A DNA stretch of 64,000 nt, taken from the NCBI GenBank assembly GCA_026182355.1, contig JAPFBL010000567.1:84501-148500 (forward strand), given 5' to 3'. The notes under the pieces are model-generated. The model had not been told where the DNA came from and searched no databases. It was given only the letters and a program-made list of their open reading frames with translations. A program made the translations under genes and the position numbers. Shown here piece after piece: positions 32,700-43,499 of the stretch; position 1 is the first letter of the stretch; each line of letters begins with the position of its first letter. Source of the stretch: Hermatobates lingyangjiaoensis. Its lineage: Eukaryota > Arthropoda > Insecta > Hemiptera > Hermatobatidae.

Positions 32700-33650
32700 A
32701 AATAAAATAAAAAAAACAGAGATGTACATATCCAAGCTTTATATTTTGTGGTACAACTAACAGGAAATAGGGTGGAAGTGGCAAGGTGTGGGGGTATCTG
32801 TTTTATATTGAAAAGCAGATACATTTCATTGTTATTTATTTCAAAGGTAAGGAAAAGGCCTTTAAATCCCCTCTAAGACTAAGTACAGAAAATATAGCAG
32901 AAAACGAAAACGAATTATGAACGAAATATTATAAAAATAAAGAGAAAATATAACTTTTTTTTCTTCTTCATTATATGAATAATTTAACAAAAATTTTCTT
33001 AAAAAAAAAATTTTAAATTCCATTTATCCAAAACCTAGCCTCTGATCGTTACAAGTCATTTCACAACAACCTTTCCTCTCACCCAAATCCACTTGTACGA
33101 ATCCTTGCTTCCCCTCACGTATCCAGAATCCCCCAAGACGACTCAAGAGAAAATGGCCCAGGGATCTCCTATTACAATAATATACTAAAAAAAAAAAAGT
33201 GAAAAGTTGAACCTGTGGGTTTCATTCTTTGCTCATGTGTATCGATGTTATTGCGTAATCTATTACTACATATGCCTGTTACGCAGAATATGTGTGGTTG
33301 TATATTTGCTAATAAAGATGTTAAAAAAAAATTAAGTTTCTTCTTAAAGAAATCAAAAAAAGTTAATTTTGTTAACTTTTTTAACCTACAGTGAGTAAAC
33401 ACCACATAACTGTTTGTACTGCTTTAGAACATCTCATTTCTCCTATTGTTTGTTCTTCCAGTTTTGAAACACTCCAGTTTTGAAACACATTCATTCGCTC
33501 TAATGCTGGCCAAATGATGAAAGAGATATGTAAAGTATGAAGCTTTATGCTTCCAAGGGATGGTATGCATAGATTTTTAATGTCCTAAATTAAAAGATTA
33601 GTGCCATGAACAATATACAAACCGTAAAACTTCAGTACTTAGGAAAGTAC
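32700..33650. other. AT-rich DNA with nothing recognised
   Basis: A CT-rich patch lies near 33060-33170; no coding or repeat ends are supported. Confidence 0.5.
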
Positions 33651-33664
33651 GTTACCATTTAGAC

Positions 33665-34103
33665 CAGTGTTTCCCAAAGTGGGGTGTACCGCCCCCCTGG
33701 GGGCGGTGCTTTGATATCGGGGGGCAGTAGTGCAAAAAGGAGTTGGGGATTCTATTTCCATAAATTGAAAATGTTCATGCAATATAATTTCTAAATTTAA
33801 GTGAAAACACCACATGTAAACTTCTATGAAAAGGTTTCTTAAAATTATTTGTTTTGTTAATTTATTTTTATGTTAAAAGTATATTCTCATCTAAATTTCT
33901 TTTATTGTGTATTAATTCTTTTGCATAAATATGCTCTGAAACAATACATATATTTTATTATAAATAAATATTCGATTATTCGTTATATTAATTTAATTAT
34001 TAAAATGTTACTCGTTTCGTTATTTAGTCTAAGATTCTGATTATTGAGGAGTGTTGAGTATAGGTTTACGGGGCGGTCGCTCGAAAAAGTGTGGGAAACA
34101 CTG
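33665..34103. mobile_element. Non-autonomous hAT element
   Basis: Begins CAGTGTTTCCCAAAG and ends CTTTTTCGAG...TGTGGGAAACACTG in reverse-complement fashion. The exact 8-bp target duplication ATTTAGAC is at 33657-33664 and 34104-34111. The 439-bp interior is non-coding. The CAGTGTTTCCCA terminus is typical of hAT transposons. Confidence 0.93.
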
Positions 34104-34281
34104 ATTTAGACCAACAGATACCCTTCTTATTGAGTGACAGTAATAAAATTTCTCAATCTCACACATATTCAATATTGCTTACCAAAGTTCTGTCGACTAG
34201 TAGACAATCCCAGATCCAATACGAGGTGTGTAAATAAAGTAGTGAGACTGATTTTTTTTTAAATTTTCTATTCAAATATAA

Positions 34282-34602
34282 TTACAATGTGATATTGTCA
34301 CCTTCAAAATAGTTCCCTTCGGAAGCCACACAGCGCTGGAGACGGTCCTTCCAATCATTGTAGCATTGCTGGAACTCGGATTCTGGAATGGCCTTCAGCT
34401 GGTCGGTTACAGCAGTTTGTATGTTTTGTAGTGTCCCGAAATGAGTTCCCTTGAGGTAATTTTTCAATCTCGGGAAGAGGAAAAAGTCACAAGGACTCAA
34501 GTCTGGTGAATAAGGAGGCTGAGGAGCAACAGGAATGTTTTTACTGGCCAAAAACTCGTTTATTGAGATGGCAGTGTGACAGGTTTTTCGGAACCATTTT
34601 CG
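34282..34602 (-). pseudogene. Mariner transposase C-terminal part
   Basis: Starts in CHTAISINEFLASKNIPVAP, then PYSPDLSPCDFFLFPRLKNY, which contains the third catalytic Asp of the mariner D,D34D triad, and ends YFEGDNITL at the natural stop. It overlaps the N-terminal fragment in another frame, which shows an internal deletion with frameshift at about 34585-34600. Confidence 0.9.
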
Positions 34603-34972
34603 CACAAATTTTTCTCATCTCCAATTCATTGGTCAAAATGTGATGAACGGAGGTGTGATTCAAATTCAACTGTTCCCCGATCATTCTGACTGTCAAGCGT
34701 CGATCTGAACGCACAAGGTTCCGTACTCTGTTGACATTTTCATCGGTGTTTGCACTTGAAGGCCTTCCGCTTCGTGGTTCATCTTCAATCGACTCTCTTC
34801 CTTCTGAAAATTCCTTAAACCACCGAAAAACCTGTGCCCTTGATAAAACACGTTCTCCATAGGCCTCCTGAAGTTTTTCAAAAGTTTCGGTTGCATTATG
34901 TCCAAGTCTGAAGCAAAATTTGATTGCACACCGCTGCTCAACTTTGAGGTCACTCATTTTTAAAACGCTCAA
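34541..34972 (-). pseudogene. Mariner transposase N-terminal part
   Basis: Encodes the DNA-binding half of a mariner transposase: a first helix-turn-helix (QVFRWFKEFSEGRESIEDEP), the linker RSGRPSS and a second helix-turn-helix ending HHILTNELEMRKICAKMVPK. The first ATG is at 34957, MSDLKVEQRCAIKFCFRLG; an in-frame non-ATG codon lies further upstream. After MVPKNL the frame runs into the wrong frame of the C-terminal part. The middle of the protein, with the first two catalytic Asp residues, is deleted (a full protein is about 345 residues). Not functional as transposase. Confidence 0.9.
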
Positions 34973-35134
34973 GAAAAAACCATTTCACGAAAACCAACGC
35001 TACGGACAAACAAATGACTGTGGCGAGTTCAGATTCATACTGGAGGCGCATCACACGTGCACCTGACGCTACTCAAGGCCACGCGTCTCCAGCGTTGCCA
35101 GATCGAAGTAAGTATACAACAATTACCTAAATAA

Positions 35135-35996
35135 TTAATTGAAGATAATAAAATTAGAAAAATGTTTACATTTGCGGTTACAGGAATATTAAATTATAGT
35201 TTTGCTCTTATTTTGAGTGTTCTAAATTTATCTTTGATTATATGTATTATACAAGCACTCTTCAATCTCCTAACAAAAGGAGAATTACTAATAACAGTTA
35301 TACATCATATTTTTTTTGCTTAACTTCATAGAAACAAAATGATTGTGAGATTACACTAACCATATTTATTATTAATTGAAGGAAGGAAATTGCTTATGAA
35401 AGATTATTTAACATTTAACTCTGAGTGAAATACAATTTACTCATGCAACATTCAAGAAACTTGGAAGTTTTGAAAGAAAAATTAGTAATATTTCCCTCTT
35501 CATCTCAAGGCAAACACTCCTTTCAAAGGCTTGATTACATTATAAATTAAATTTACTGAATACATAATTGAATTATTTTACTTTAAATTTTCATTATATT
35601 TAATTTAAAATAATATAAAGCTAGAAAATAGTGAATTTTGGTAAACAGTTTTTTGATTGAGTTTTCAATTAAGATATTAAGGCCCAACGATGTTTGTGTT
35701 AAGGATATCTCAAAAATTAAAAGATGTACTGTGTATATAAAAAAAAAGGATATAAAAACTCGCTATATTTACATGTAAATAATACAGAACTGAAGGTCTT
35801 GTTCTTAAATCGCAATATTTCATATGAACTGACAATTTAGGTTTCACAAAAATGAATTTTTCCAAAAACCTCTCTCTCTCTTTCTTTCTTTGAGTATTAC
35901 GTGAAATATAGAATTAAAAAGAGAGCAATGGTATTTCCAGGAGAAATAATTTCCACTGAAACGAGGAAGAAAAAAATGTAAGGAAAACATAATTCA
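35135..35996. other. AT-rich DNA with nothing recognised
   Basis: No feature supported. Confidence 0.55.
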
Positions 35997-36270
35997 ATGT
36001 AGGGTAAAAAGCTAATGAAATGGTCTTCTCATATAAAAATTTAATCGTATAAACAACGCGTTTCGAATACATAGTGTTCTTCCTCAGGCATTAACTAAGG
36101 GTGAGTGTTGGTGGTACAACAGACTGAGTCATTCTGAGTCAGAGTCAGTTGTACCAGAGACATTCACCCTAGTTAATGCCTGAGGAAGAACACGACGGGT
36201 TCGAAACGTGTTGTTTATACGATTAAATTTTTATATCTGGAGGTCATTTCATTAACTTTTTACCTTACAA
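35997..36270. repeat. Family D ribozyme palindrome
   Basis: Inverted arms share GGGTAAAAAGCTAATGAAA-type outer ends and a central GAGTCATTCTGAGTCAGAGT. Minus-strand ribozyme 36046-36090 (GAAACGCGUU); plus-strand ribozyme 36174-36221. Confidence 0.85.
36174..36221 (+). ncRNA. Hammerhead-like ribozyme, family D
   Basis: CUGAGGA at 36180-36186, an extra A, helix II GAAC/GUUC with a 7-nt loop, GAAA at 36203-36206, then CGUGUU. Its inverted partner has the palindromic CGCG at the same place. Helix I is poorly paired. Confidence 0.6.
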
Positions 36271-36384
36271 TGAGTAAATACCACATAATAAGTGATTGCA
36301 CTACGTTAGAAATAATTCAATGTAATGACAAACTATGGGATTATATGTGTATATTTTTTGTTATGAAGCCAAGTTAAAATACTC

Positions 36385-36570
36385 AACTCTTTATTATGTT
36401 AATATTAAAACTATAATATACCGTTTTACCTCGTACACTGCTGCTGAAGCTCTTGGACTGGTTTCAGGTGTCACCCATCTTCAACAAGAAATGACCAGAT
36501 ATCAGTGTATGAGGTAAGACGGTATATTATAGTTTTAATATTAATAATACTAACCTCTGTGGTAATGACG
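36385..36570 (-). repeat. Family E terminal repeat with ribozyme
   Basis: Minus-strand hammerhead at about 36449-36490: UUGAAGA, extra U, GGGU/ACC-U, GAAACC. The shared family E tail CCTCTGTGGTAATGACGAAA lies at about 36553 in the inverted half. Confidence 0.65.
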
Positions 36571-36885
36571 AAATGCATGCCTTTATTATGTAATCAAACA
36601 TCAGAAAGTTCAGCTTTAGAAATTTTGTATTTAATTTTATAGACTGCTTGGATAAATATTTATAATAAACAAAATAACAACAATGATTATTCAAAAGAGT
36701 ATCTCTCCCATGGCTTTGAACATTCCCTCCGACTTGACGAAGTCCCGCCGACCTTACTCCTGATGATATTGAAGAAACAGTGAACATTGTAGGAAGTTCA
36801 GCAGAAAACTTGGTGAGGTTCAGAGGAATAAGATGTCCAAACTTTCTTCCAGTGTCAGGCTGAGCAAGTGGTTTCTTAAAATAGT

Positions 36886-36934
36886 AAGTCGTATGCCATT
36901 TGTTAAAATGTAGATTTTAACAAATGGTATACGA
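36886..36934. repeat. Hairpin with 22-bp arms
   Basis: Arms GTCGTATGCCATTTGTTAAA and complement, with one mismatch and a short loop GTAG-like centre. No ribozyme core. Confidence 0.75.
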
Positions 36935-38160
36935 CGTGACAGTTGCTCTTTGTTTTCTACTGATAGAGATGACTCACTAACTTATATAAAAAAAAAAATC
37001 AAAAGTAAAGACCAAATGAGCCTTCTAACCGAAGAGAAAGGTGGACGGTGAGAGCTTTTTCCTCTACACCCCTCTTTGTCACAAGGTTCAGTCAAGAGAA
37101 GTGCTCCATTCCCATTAGCACTGTTGCTAACTCTACTCTAGTCTACCTCTAGCCCAGTCAATTATCGGCTGAATAATTCCCTTTCTCTAACCTGTCGAAG
37201 CCTCACAAGTGATTAACACGGCTAAATTAACGCTGGACCTCTCACACACAAGCACAGTATAATCCTCAAATCCCATATTTAGTTTACTGTTATGACTGAA
37301 ACAAAGCAGCCAAGCTCGAAAACATAATTGGATTCCTTATATAAAAAAAGTTGTCTTTATAATTCTTGGCAGAAATCTATCCATAAAATGTTTGCTCTAT
37401 TTTTAGAAGACATTTAATATGTTTAGCGAGTAATCCACATAAAAATTGTTTCACAAAATCTAAATAATTAGGAACTATTACATAAAACCTTTTATTTTTT
37501 TAAAAATAAATGTATAAACTTATAAAGAGATCAGTTTAAGTTGATACGGATATAAACAAATAGCAGTCAAATATAATATTTATACAGTTATATTTCAGCA
37601 GTTGTCCACTATGAATCGAAAATATCTTAAGTAACTCATATTTCACAATAGTCTGTCTATTATCAGCACTTCTTGATCAGAAACAAAGAAATGTTGAATT
37701 ATTTTTGCATTACTCGCATATAGCTATTATAATTATAATTATGTTAGTAAAATTTCTAGTTTATAAAGAAATAATTATTAATAGTAATAATTAGCTATTT
37801 CAAATTAATTCTTTCTAGTAAAGATTATATAGCAACAATTTAATCATTTTTTTTAAGAAATTAAATTAATTTCTAAAGAAGTGTAAATTTATAATGAATG
37901 TTGATATCGATTAAAACCAGTGTTTTCTTATTAAATTGCAATAACTTGTATTATTTTTATTGAAAATAGAAGTCAATAATTTATTAATTATTAATTATTA
38001 TTTTATTTATATTTTTTTAAACAAATTATTTTTCAGTGAATTATAATTTTAATTATAATTATGTGAAGGTGGTAAGAGCTACTAAGTATATTTTAGTCAA
38101 AAAAGTTTGACAGGACTTAAAATTCACAAATAGAATGCTAAGTCTACTGAGAAGAGATTT
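36935..38160. other. AT-rich DNA with nothing recognised
   Basis: A CT-rich patch near 37040-37210 is compositionally different, but no feature is identified. Confidence 0.5.
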
Positions 38161-38163
38161 AAA

Positions 38164-38460
38164 ATGTATACGGAGTATCTGACTGGATATTGCTCTTTAA
38201 AATACCACTTATGTAAAGCAAAATTAATATTAGACGGAGAATGCATACTTTGTCTGGGATAGGAAGAAACCTTTGAAAACATATTGTGTTAATGTGAGAT
38301 AATCACCTTTAAAAGGTTAGAGACCTTTGGTAAATCATGCATAAAACCAACAGTTATAAAAACGGCAAAGATTAGTATAACAGAACATTTTGGACACAGT
38401 GCGAACGAGTTTGAAAGAACTCTTAGGCCATCAGATTTTTATAATAATTATGGAAAGTAA
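38164..38460 (+). pseudogene. Decayed LINE-type reverse transcriptase C-terminus
   Basis: One reading frame, with two in-frame stops, reads LTGYCSLKYHLCKAKLILDG, then ECILCLG, EETFENILC, and LETFGKSCIKP further on. Many LINE polyproteins end with LTGH...L..HL, a C-x2-C, and EETxEHILxxC, so this fits a Jockey/CR1-like C-terminal zinc motif. The His of the motif is replaced by Asn and the frame is broken. Assignment is by motif only. Confidence 0.5.
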
Positions 38461-38464
38461 TTTA

Positions 38465-39050
38465 TAGTTAAGGTGTGTCACGGTAGTAATTAACCAATTG
38501 CTTAATATATTGTAGCATTGTTCATATATAATCAGACTAAGAAATGAACGTTTAATTGTTAGTCGTATATTAAAGTGTTATATATCAGTAAAATGTATTA
38601 TATTTATATTTTTGTATGAAAAGCAAATTAAAGTTAGGAGTTTTATTGTTGAAACAACTAAACCCAACCATTGGAGTGAAGGCCTTACTAGGAAGTTTGA
38701 ATAACTCAATAGTGTGTAGTAACATATACATTCAAACTGAGAAGTTGTTGTGACTCTCAAAATAGTTCCTATTGGCAAATTTCAATGATTGGTTTTGTAT
38801 CTTCCAGTTATTTTTATAATAGCATAATAAATTAATGATAATATTGGTTTTAAAAGTTACATAATGACTTTGGGTCACAGCAAGATCACTCCCAACTGAA
38901 TAACTATAACATATCACAGATATGTTATATCTGTATATCACATATACAGTTATGTATATAACACATACAGGTTGATAGTATGTAGACATTAAAGAAAAAT
39001 GGAATTACTTGGTAAGTTTATATTGATATGGCTTCTCGACCGCTGATTCT
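38465..39050. other. AT-rich DNA with nothing recognised
   Basis: No feature supported. Confidence 0.55.
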
Positions 39051-39053
39051 TAA

Positions 39054-39683
39054 ATTTCAAAGATGGGTTTCTTCAGGATTTTTAGTCTAAAGAAATAACA
39101 CTCCTGTTTATATGCCGACGTTTCTCCAAAAATTGTTTGGCATTTTCAAGGCTAAAAACAATTTATTGAAGACATAAGTAGTGAAAACAAATGAATCCAT
39201 GGAATAGCAACAACAGAAATATAAACACAATAAACCAAACCGTATACACAACATAAGTAAAAGAAAAACAGAAACATAGCCAATAGAATTCTTGTTTAAT
39301 AGAAAACATGTGTTGTTTAAACATTATCATCGCAGAATCGTACACACAGTATCATCGAAGAATTATTTTCCAATATTAGTTATCTGTTTAAAAATTTTTT
39401 GGCCTTATTTTTAATAAAAGAAATATGTTTAAACAACACATGTTTGCTATTAAAAAACAATAATACTGGTTATTTTGTGGTATTCTTTTACTTTATATGG
39501 TATTTACAGTTTGGTTTATTGTGCTTTTGTTTTCTATTGGTTGATATTTCATGGATGATTTTGTTTACATTACTTATGTCGCCAATAAATTGTTATTAAC
39601 CTTGAAAATGTCTTTTTTTTTTTGGCGAAACGTCAGCGTATAAACAGGAGTGTTATTTCGTTAGATCAAAAATCCTCCAGAAA
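39054..39683. repeat. Long inverted repeat with GAAACGTCGGC core, family I
   Basis: Arms of about 265 bp (39054-39320 and 39418-39683) are imperfectly inverted. Near each outer end is CTTGAAAATG...GAAACGTCGGC or GAAACGTCAGC, followed by ATAAACAGGAGTGTTATTTC. This looks like a hammerhead derivative with a changed first box. Confidence 0.75.
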
Positions 39684-39689
39684 CACATC

Positions 39690-40720
39690 TTTGAACTAAT
39701 AAATTTATATATAGTATATTGTTAAATGATAACATTATAGATATTTTATAAAGATAAGATTATTTGTTGAAAGTGGATTATCCTGATTGTATCTTATTAT
39801 ATATAGATAAGTTATACCGGAAAGCAATTGCCTTTTATTAAGGGACCCTTACAAAATATTCTTGAGTTGAGCAATCATTCCCTCACTTCACAAACTCCTT
39901 TTCCCCACAGTCCAAACAAAATCTCCGCAAAAACCAACAGACTCCGTGATTTAACAATATGTACACATTATATAATGGATTATATTACCAAGAGAGTTTG
40001 AATGATTTGTTTCCCTGCCTTCCGAAACCAATTTAAGTAAATATTTGATAAACATTATTCGCTGTACAGTTTTTTTTAAGGCTTAAACAATTTAAAAGAA
40101 ATACAGTTTAATTTAAGAAAAAAATAAACTTAAATACTATACTACGAATTGATGGAAAATTAATACAGTAAAATTGTAAATATATTTAATTTATATATAC
40201 AAATTGTCGCTGAATTTCTTCATAAACAAAGTTTTATGAACGGAACAACTAGTGTTCTTTTTAGGCTAATCAATCATAACACGATCACAAAAATTAAGTA
40301 AAAAAAAAATGTATATGAAAACATGGAATTTTTGTGGGACTGGTTACGAATATGTTTTTGTAATGTTCCATATTTCAATTTATAATTGAAATAATAAAAG
40401 ATTATGATTTTTATTACAATAAACCTGTAAAAGAAAACAATGTGTTTAAAACCCGTCTTAGTTAATGAAACTTGTTATGTGAATATTACGGTTTAAGTTT
40501 TTTAGCACTTGTATCTACTAAATTGCAGGCTGCTCACACATTTTTTGCATTCGAGCTATTTATGAAATGAAGAAGTCACAATGTTCTTCATTTTACAATA
40601 ATGTAAACTCCCTGGAATTTACCTAATAAAAATAATAATAAAATAATAATTATATAAAAATGAAATAGAGTTAAATTAATAAAATAATAAAATCTAGGCA
40701 GCCTTGGGATGGTAGGTAGG
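39690..40720. other. AT-rich DNA with nothing recognised
   Basis: No feature supported. Confidence 0.55.
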
Positions 40721-40870
40721 TTATATAATCAGAAAGGCAGGATTCCTTAGATCAGTTCTTGCTGAAGATGGGTGACACCCGAAACCGGTCTGAGAACTAC
40801 AGCAGCAATGTACGAGGTAAGACGGTATATTATATATAGTTAATGGGTTAGTTCCACTGAGGTTAGTAAT
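40721..40870 (+). repeat. Family E half-palindrome
   Basis: The right arm of a family E unit (GGATTCCTTAGATCAGTTCT onward) is present without its left arm. It carries the best-preserved ribozyme of the window. Confidence 0.8.
40754..40798 (+). ncRNA. Hammerhead ribozyme, family E, complete core
   Basis: Helix I AGTTCTTG (40754-40761) pairs over 8 bp with TGAGAACT (40791-40798), including two G-U pairs. CUGAAGA at 40762-40768, an extra U, helix II GGGU/ACCC with loop GAC, GAAA at 40781-40784, palindromic CCGG and U-C at 40789-40790, the expected cleavage position. Unlike the other family E copies, which have UUGAAGA, this one has the catalytic C. Every residue of the conserved core is present. 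Confidence 0.87.
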
Positions 40871-40900
40871 ATTAGAATTAGTAGTAATACCATACTGTCC

Positions 40901-41023
40901 GTCATACCTCGTAAAGTCTCAGAAGAGCTCGACCGGTTTCGGGTCAATATAGTTGATGTTGCTCTTGAAGATGGGATCCGGACGGACCCGAAACCGATCG
41001 AGCTTTTCTAAGACTTTACGAGC
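40901..41023. repeat. Family E variant palindrome
   Basis: Inverted arms GTCATACCTCGTAAAGTCT and complement. The plus-strand motif (40963-41005) has UUGAAGA, extra U, GGG/CCC, GAAACCGAUC and four helix I pairs. The minus arm lacks the first box. Confidence 0.7.
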
Positions 41024-41029
41024 TATATT

Positions 41030-42970
41030 ATATTTTGAATATTAATATAACTAATTTGTTTTTATAAATATGATTCAATACTAGAAAAAGAATTTCCAAC
41101 TGATATTTAAAAAAAATTAAAATATATAAAATAAAAAACAGGAAAAAGCACTTACTACGATCAATATTAGGAACAACAGTTCTTTGTAAGTTAGCAAACA
41201 CCTAGCCGTATAACCATATTTCTTTTCCTTCTTCCCTTTTATTCTTCTTTTGAAAATAAAATACTGCTCTTAATATCAATCTTTGTTAGCCGTTTGTTTC
41301 TTATTGAGTTTTCTTGTATTTTTGTTATATACATATACAACTAGAAACATATCCAACATTAATACGATTTTTAGTGTTAATTTAACTTTGAAAGACGGTT
41401 TATTTATTCACTTAACTCCTTCAGAAGCTCGATTGATATACTATATAATGGATGAAAAAAGGATTATAAGAAGAGAACGTGGAAGTAATTAGCGAATGTG
41501 TTTAGAGTAGTGTAAGTGCAACGTGATTAAACACCTGTTGACGTCTGCTTAACTGCTTGGGTAGTACGATGTCTAATATTTCTTTTTTTTTTAAATTTGT
41601 GAACAATTTAAAATAGAACTACTCTGGTCTATGATCATAGATCATGATCATTTTTTCATATTTGTTTTAAACCAAAATAACTGCCAGTTTGTTTTATTTT
41701 TTTCTTTTATGCAAAGGGTATATTTTTTTTTCCTTTTTTGTAACAAATTTATACGTTTTTAAGTACGGTAAATCAATGGTTGGGATTTTTGTTTTATATT
41801 TGCGTGTGTGTATGTGTGTGTATCTGTGCATCTGTATGTTATTAATGCTTAAAAATATTTAAAATAGCATTGCAAATGTAGTATTGTTCAATTTCAAGAA
41901 CTCTTTATAATAAACATGAAAAATAAGACGATAGATTTTTCATATTACTCTAGGCACATTTTTAAAAACAACTCAGTAAAATTAAGTTTAAAAGTGAATA
42001 GAAATATTGCCTGATAATATAAGTCCATTCCATGAAGTAGTGTTTCAATCGCATATAACTTTTGAAAATGTGCACCCTTCATAAGTAGAAATAGGTATAC
42101 CCAGGTTGAAATTAATTTTTTGCTAAGCATAAGTAATACTCATTTACAAAATATCTTATTTCGTTTTATTTATCAACTAACTTATTTAACGATGAAATCA
42201 TTCTTCTGAAGTTAATCGAATCATTAGGTAAATTAACTATTGGAGAGTATGTCAATAATTACTTCTGGAAGGATTATTTGAATCTTAGGGGAGAATAAGT
42301 ATTACTAGGGTAGAGCAGGGAGCAAATTGATTTGTTGATGAAATATCCTTTGTATTAGGGAGCTTGGAAGGAACACGTGTCGAAGATAGAGGGCGCTTCT
42401 GTCACGAACAGACCTCGCAGAGAATACTTCTTATCGACTTGGTGATTTTATTTTGGCATTTAGTATTATACCATTAAATCTTTCCCCCCTCTAATGGCTG
42501 TCGCTTAAAGGAACGAATCAATTTGATAAAATGATATGTTCCACTTGAATTAATCTTACATTTAAGTCTCTGTTAATAAGTGTTTCTTGTGGGCAATTTC
42601 TTTATTTTCTTTTATTCTTTTCTGTTTTTTTTTTACAAAAACAGTAAGATACATTTTAGTTCTTCCATCACTTCTTGTCACTATGATTCTTCACCTTAAC
42701 ATTACTTCAAAACTACGATTAAAAATATTATAAGTTTTTATATCAATATATTAAAAATAATAATCGTATTGAGTAGAAAAATTGCAAATATTTCAAGCAG
42801 TTTAATTATTTGGCAATTTAATGGGTAATTATGTAAAATTAAACTCGTGACATGATATTTTACTTATTATATAACATCTTGGTACAACACAATAAACTTT
42901 TGGTACAAGAAAAAATGATTTTTTTAACTTCCAAATCTATACTCTATATTTACTCTTTTTCTGTCCACAT
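41030..42970. other. AT-rich DNA with nothing recognised
   Basis: TG microsatellite near 41800; otherwise nothing supported. Confidence 0.55.
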
Positions 42971-42974
42971 GCTT

Positions 42975-43155
42975 ATATATATATATATATGAGTCGCTCT
43001 CTGCCAGTACAAGTGAACGCACGTACCTCTTCTTCTTCCCTTCTACTCTCTCCCTGACGACGAACTTCAGTTCGAAATATCGATCCAGTAAGTTTTCTCG
43101 CTTATTCTATATATGTCTTTTTTCTTTTATATATATATATATATTATATATATAG
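42975..43155 (+). repeat. Family A2 terminal repeat flanked by (TA)n
   Basis: Nearly identical to 28370-28500, bounded by TA tracts on both sides as there. Confidence 0.85.
43043..43092 (+). ncRNA. Hammerhead-like ribozyme, family A2
   Basis: CUGACGA at 43054-43060, an extra C, helix II GAAC/GUUC with loop UUCA, GAAA at 43074-43077, UAU and C at 43081. Same form as 28419-28471. Confidence 0.65.
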
Positions 43156-43447
43156 AGGATATCATATATATACTATATTTGCTGGATTTTACAATGGGAG
43201 TTAATTAACTAGTCCTATGCTAGGTCCAGTTGCCGCGCTAGCATTTAACATGCAAGAAATTGTCCCAGAGACATCATAGAAAACTATATATATATATTAA
43301 ATTAGACGGCAGCTTCCGCATTCACAACCTTTTTGCTGGCATTTTCTAGTTTTATAACTAGTTTTCTTTGGTAGGGAGTGATTTCATGAAGGAGTTGTCC
43401 CAGAGACATCGAAGGAATAATTTCGTAGGTTACTCACTACTATATTT

Positions 43448-43492
43448 TTACTTATAAGCTTTCGATTTCACTGAAATCATCATCAGGTATAT
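43448..43492 (-). ncRNA. Hammerhead-like ribozyme, family H
   Basis: Minus strand: CUGAUGA (43480-43486), an extra U, a 6-bp helix II GAUUUC/GAAAUC with loop AGU, GAAA (43460-43463), then palindromic AGCU and UA. Helix I is weak. It belongs to a separate repeat family in which GTCCCAGAGACATC occurs twice at 43262 and 43399. Confidence 0.65.
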
Positions 43493-43499
43493 CGTATAA

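Larger units (their letters stand above)
34222..35130 (-). mobile_element. Internally deleted mariner transposon
   Basis: The left terminus, after a TA, is CGAGGTGTGTAAATAAAGTA. The interior encodes mariner transposase fragments on the minus strand. The right end is uncertain; AGGTAATT on the minus strand near 35121-35130 resembles it weakly. Confidence 0.75.
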
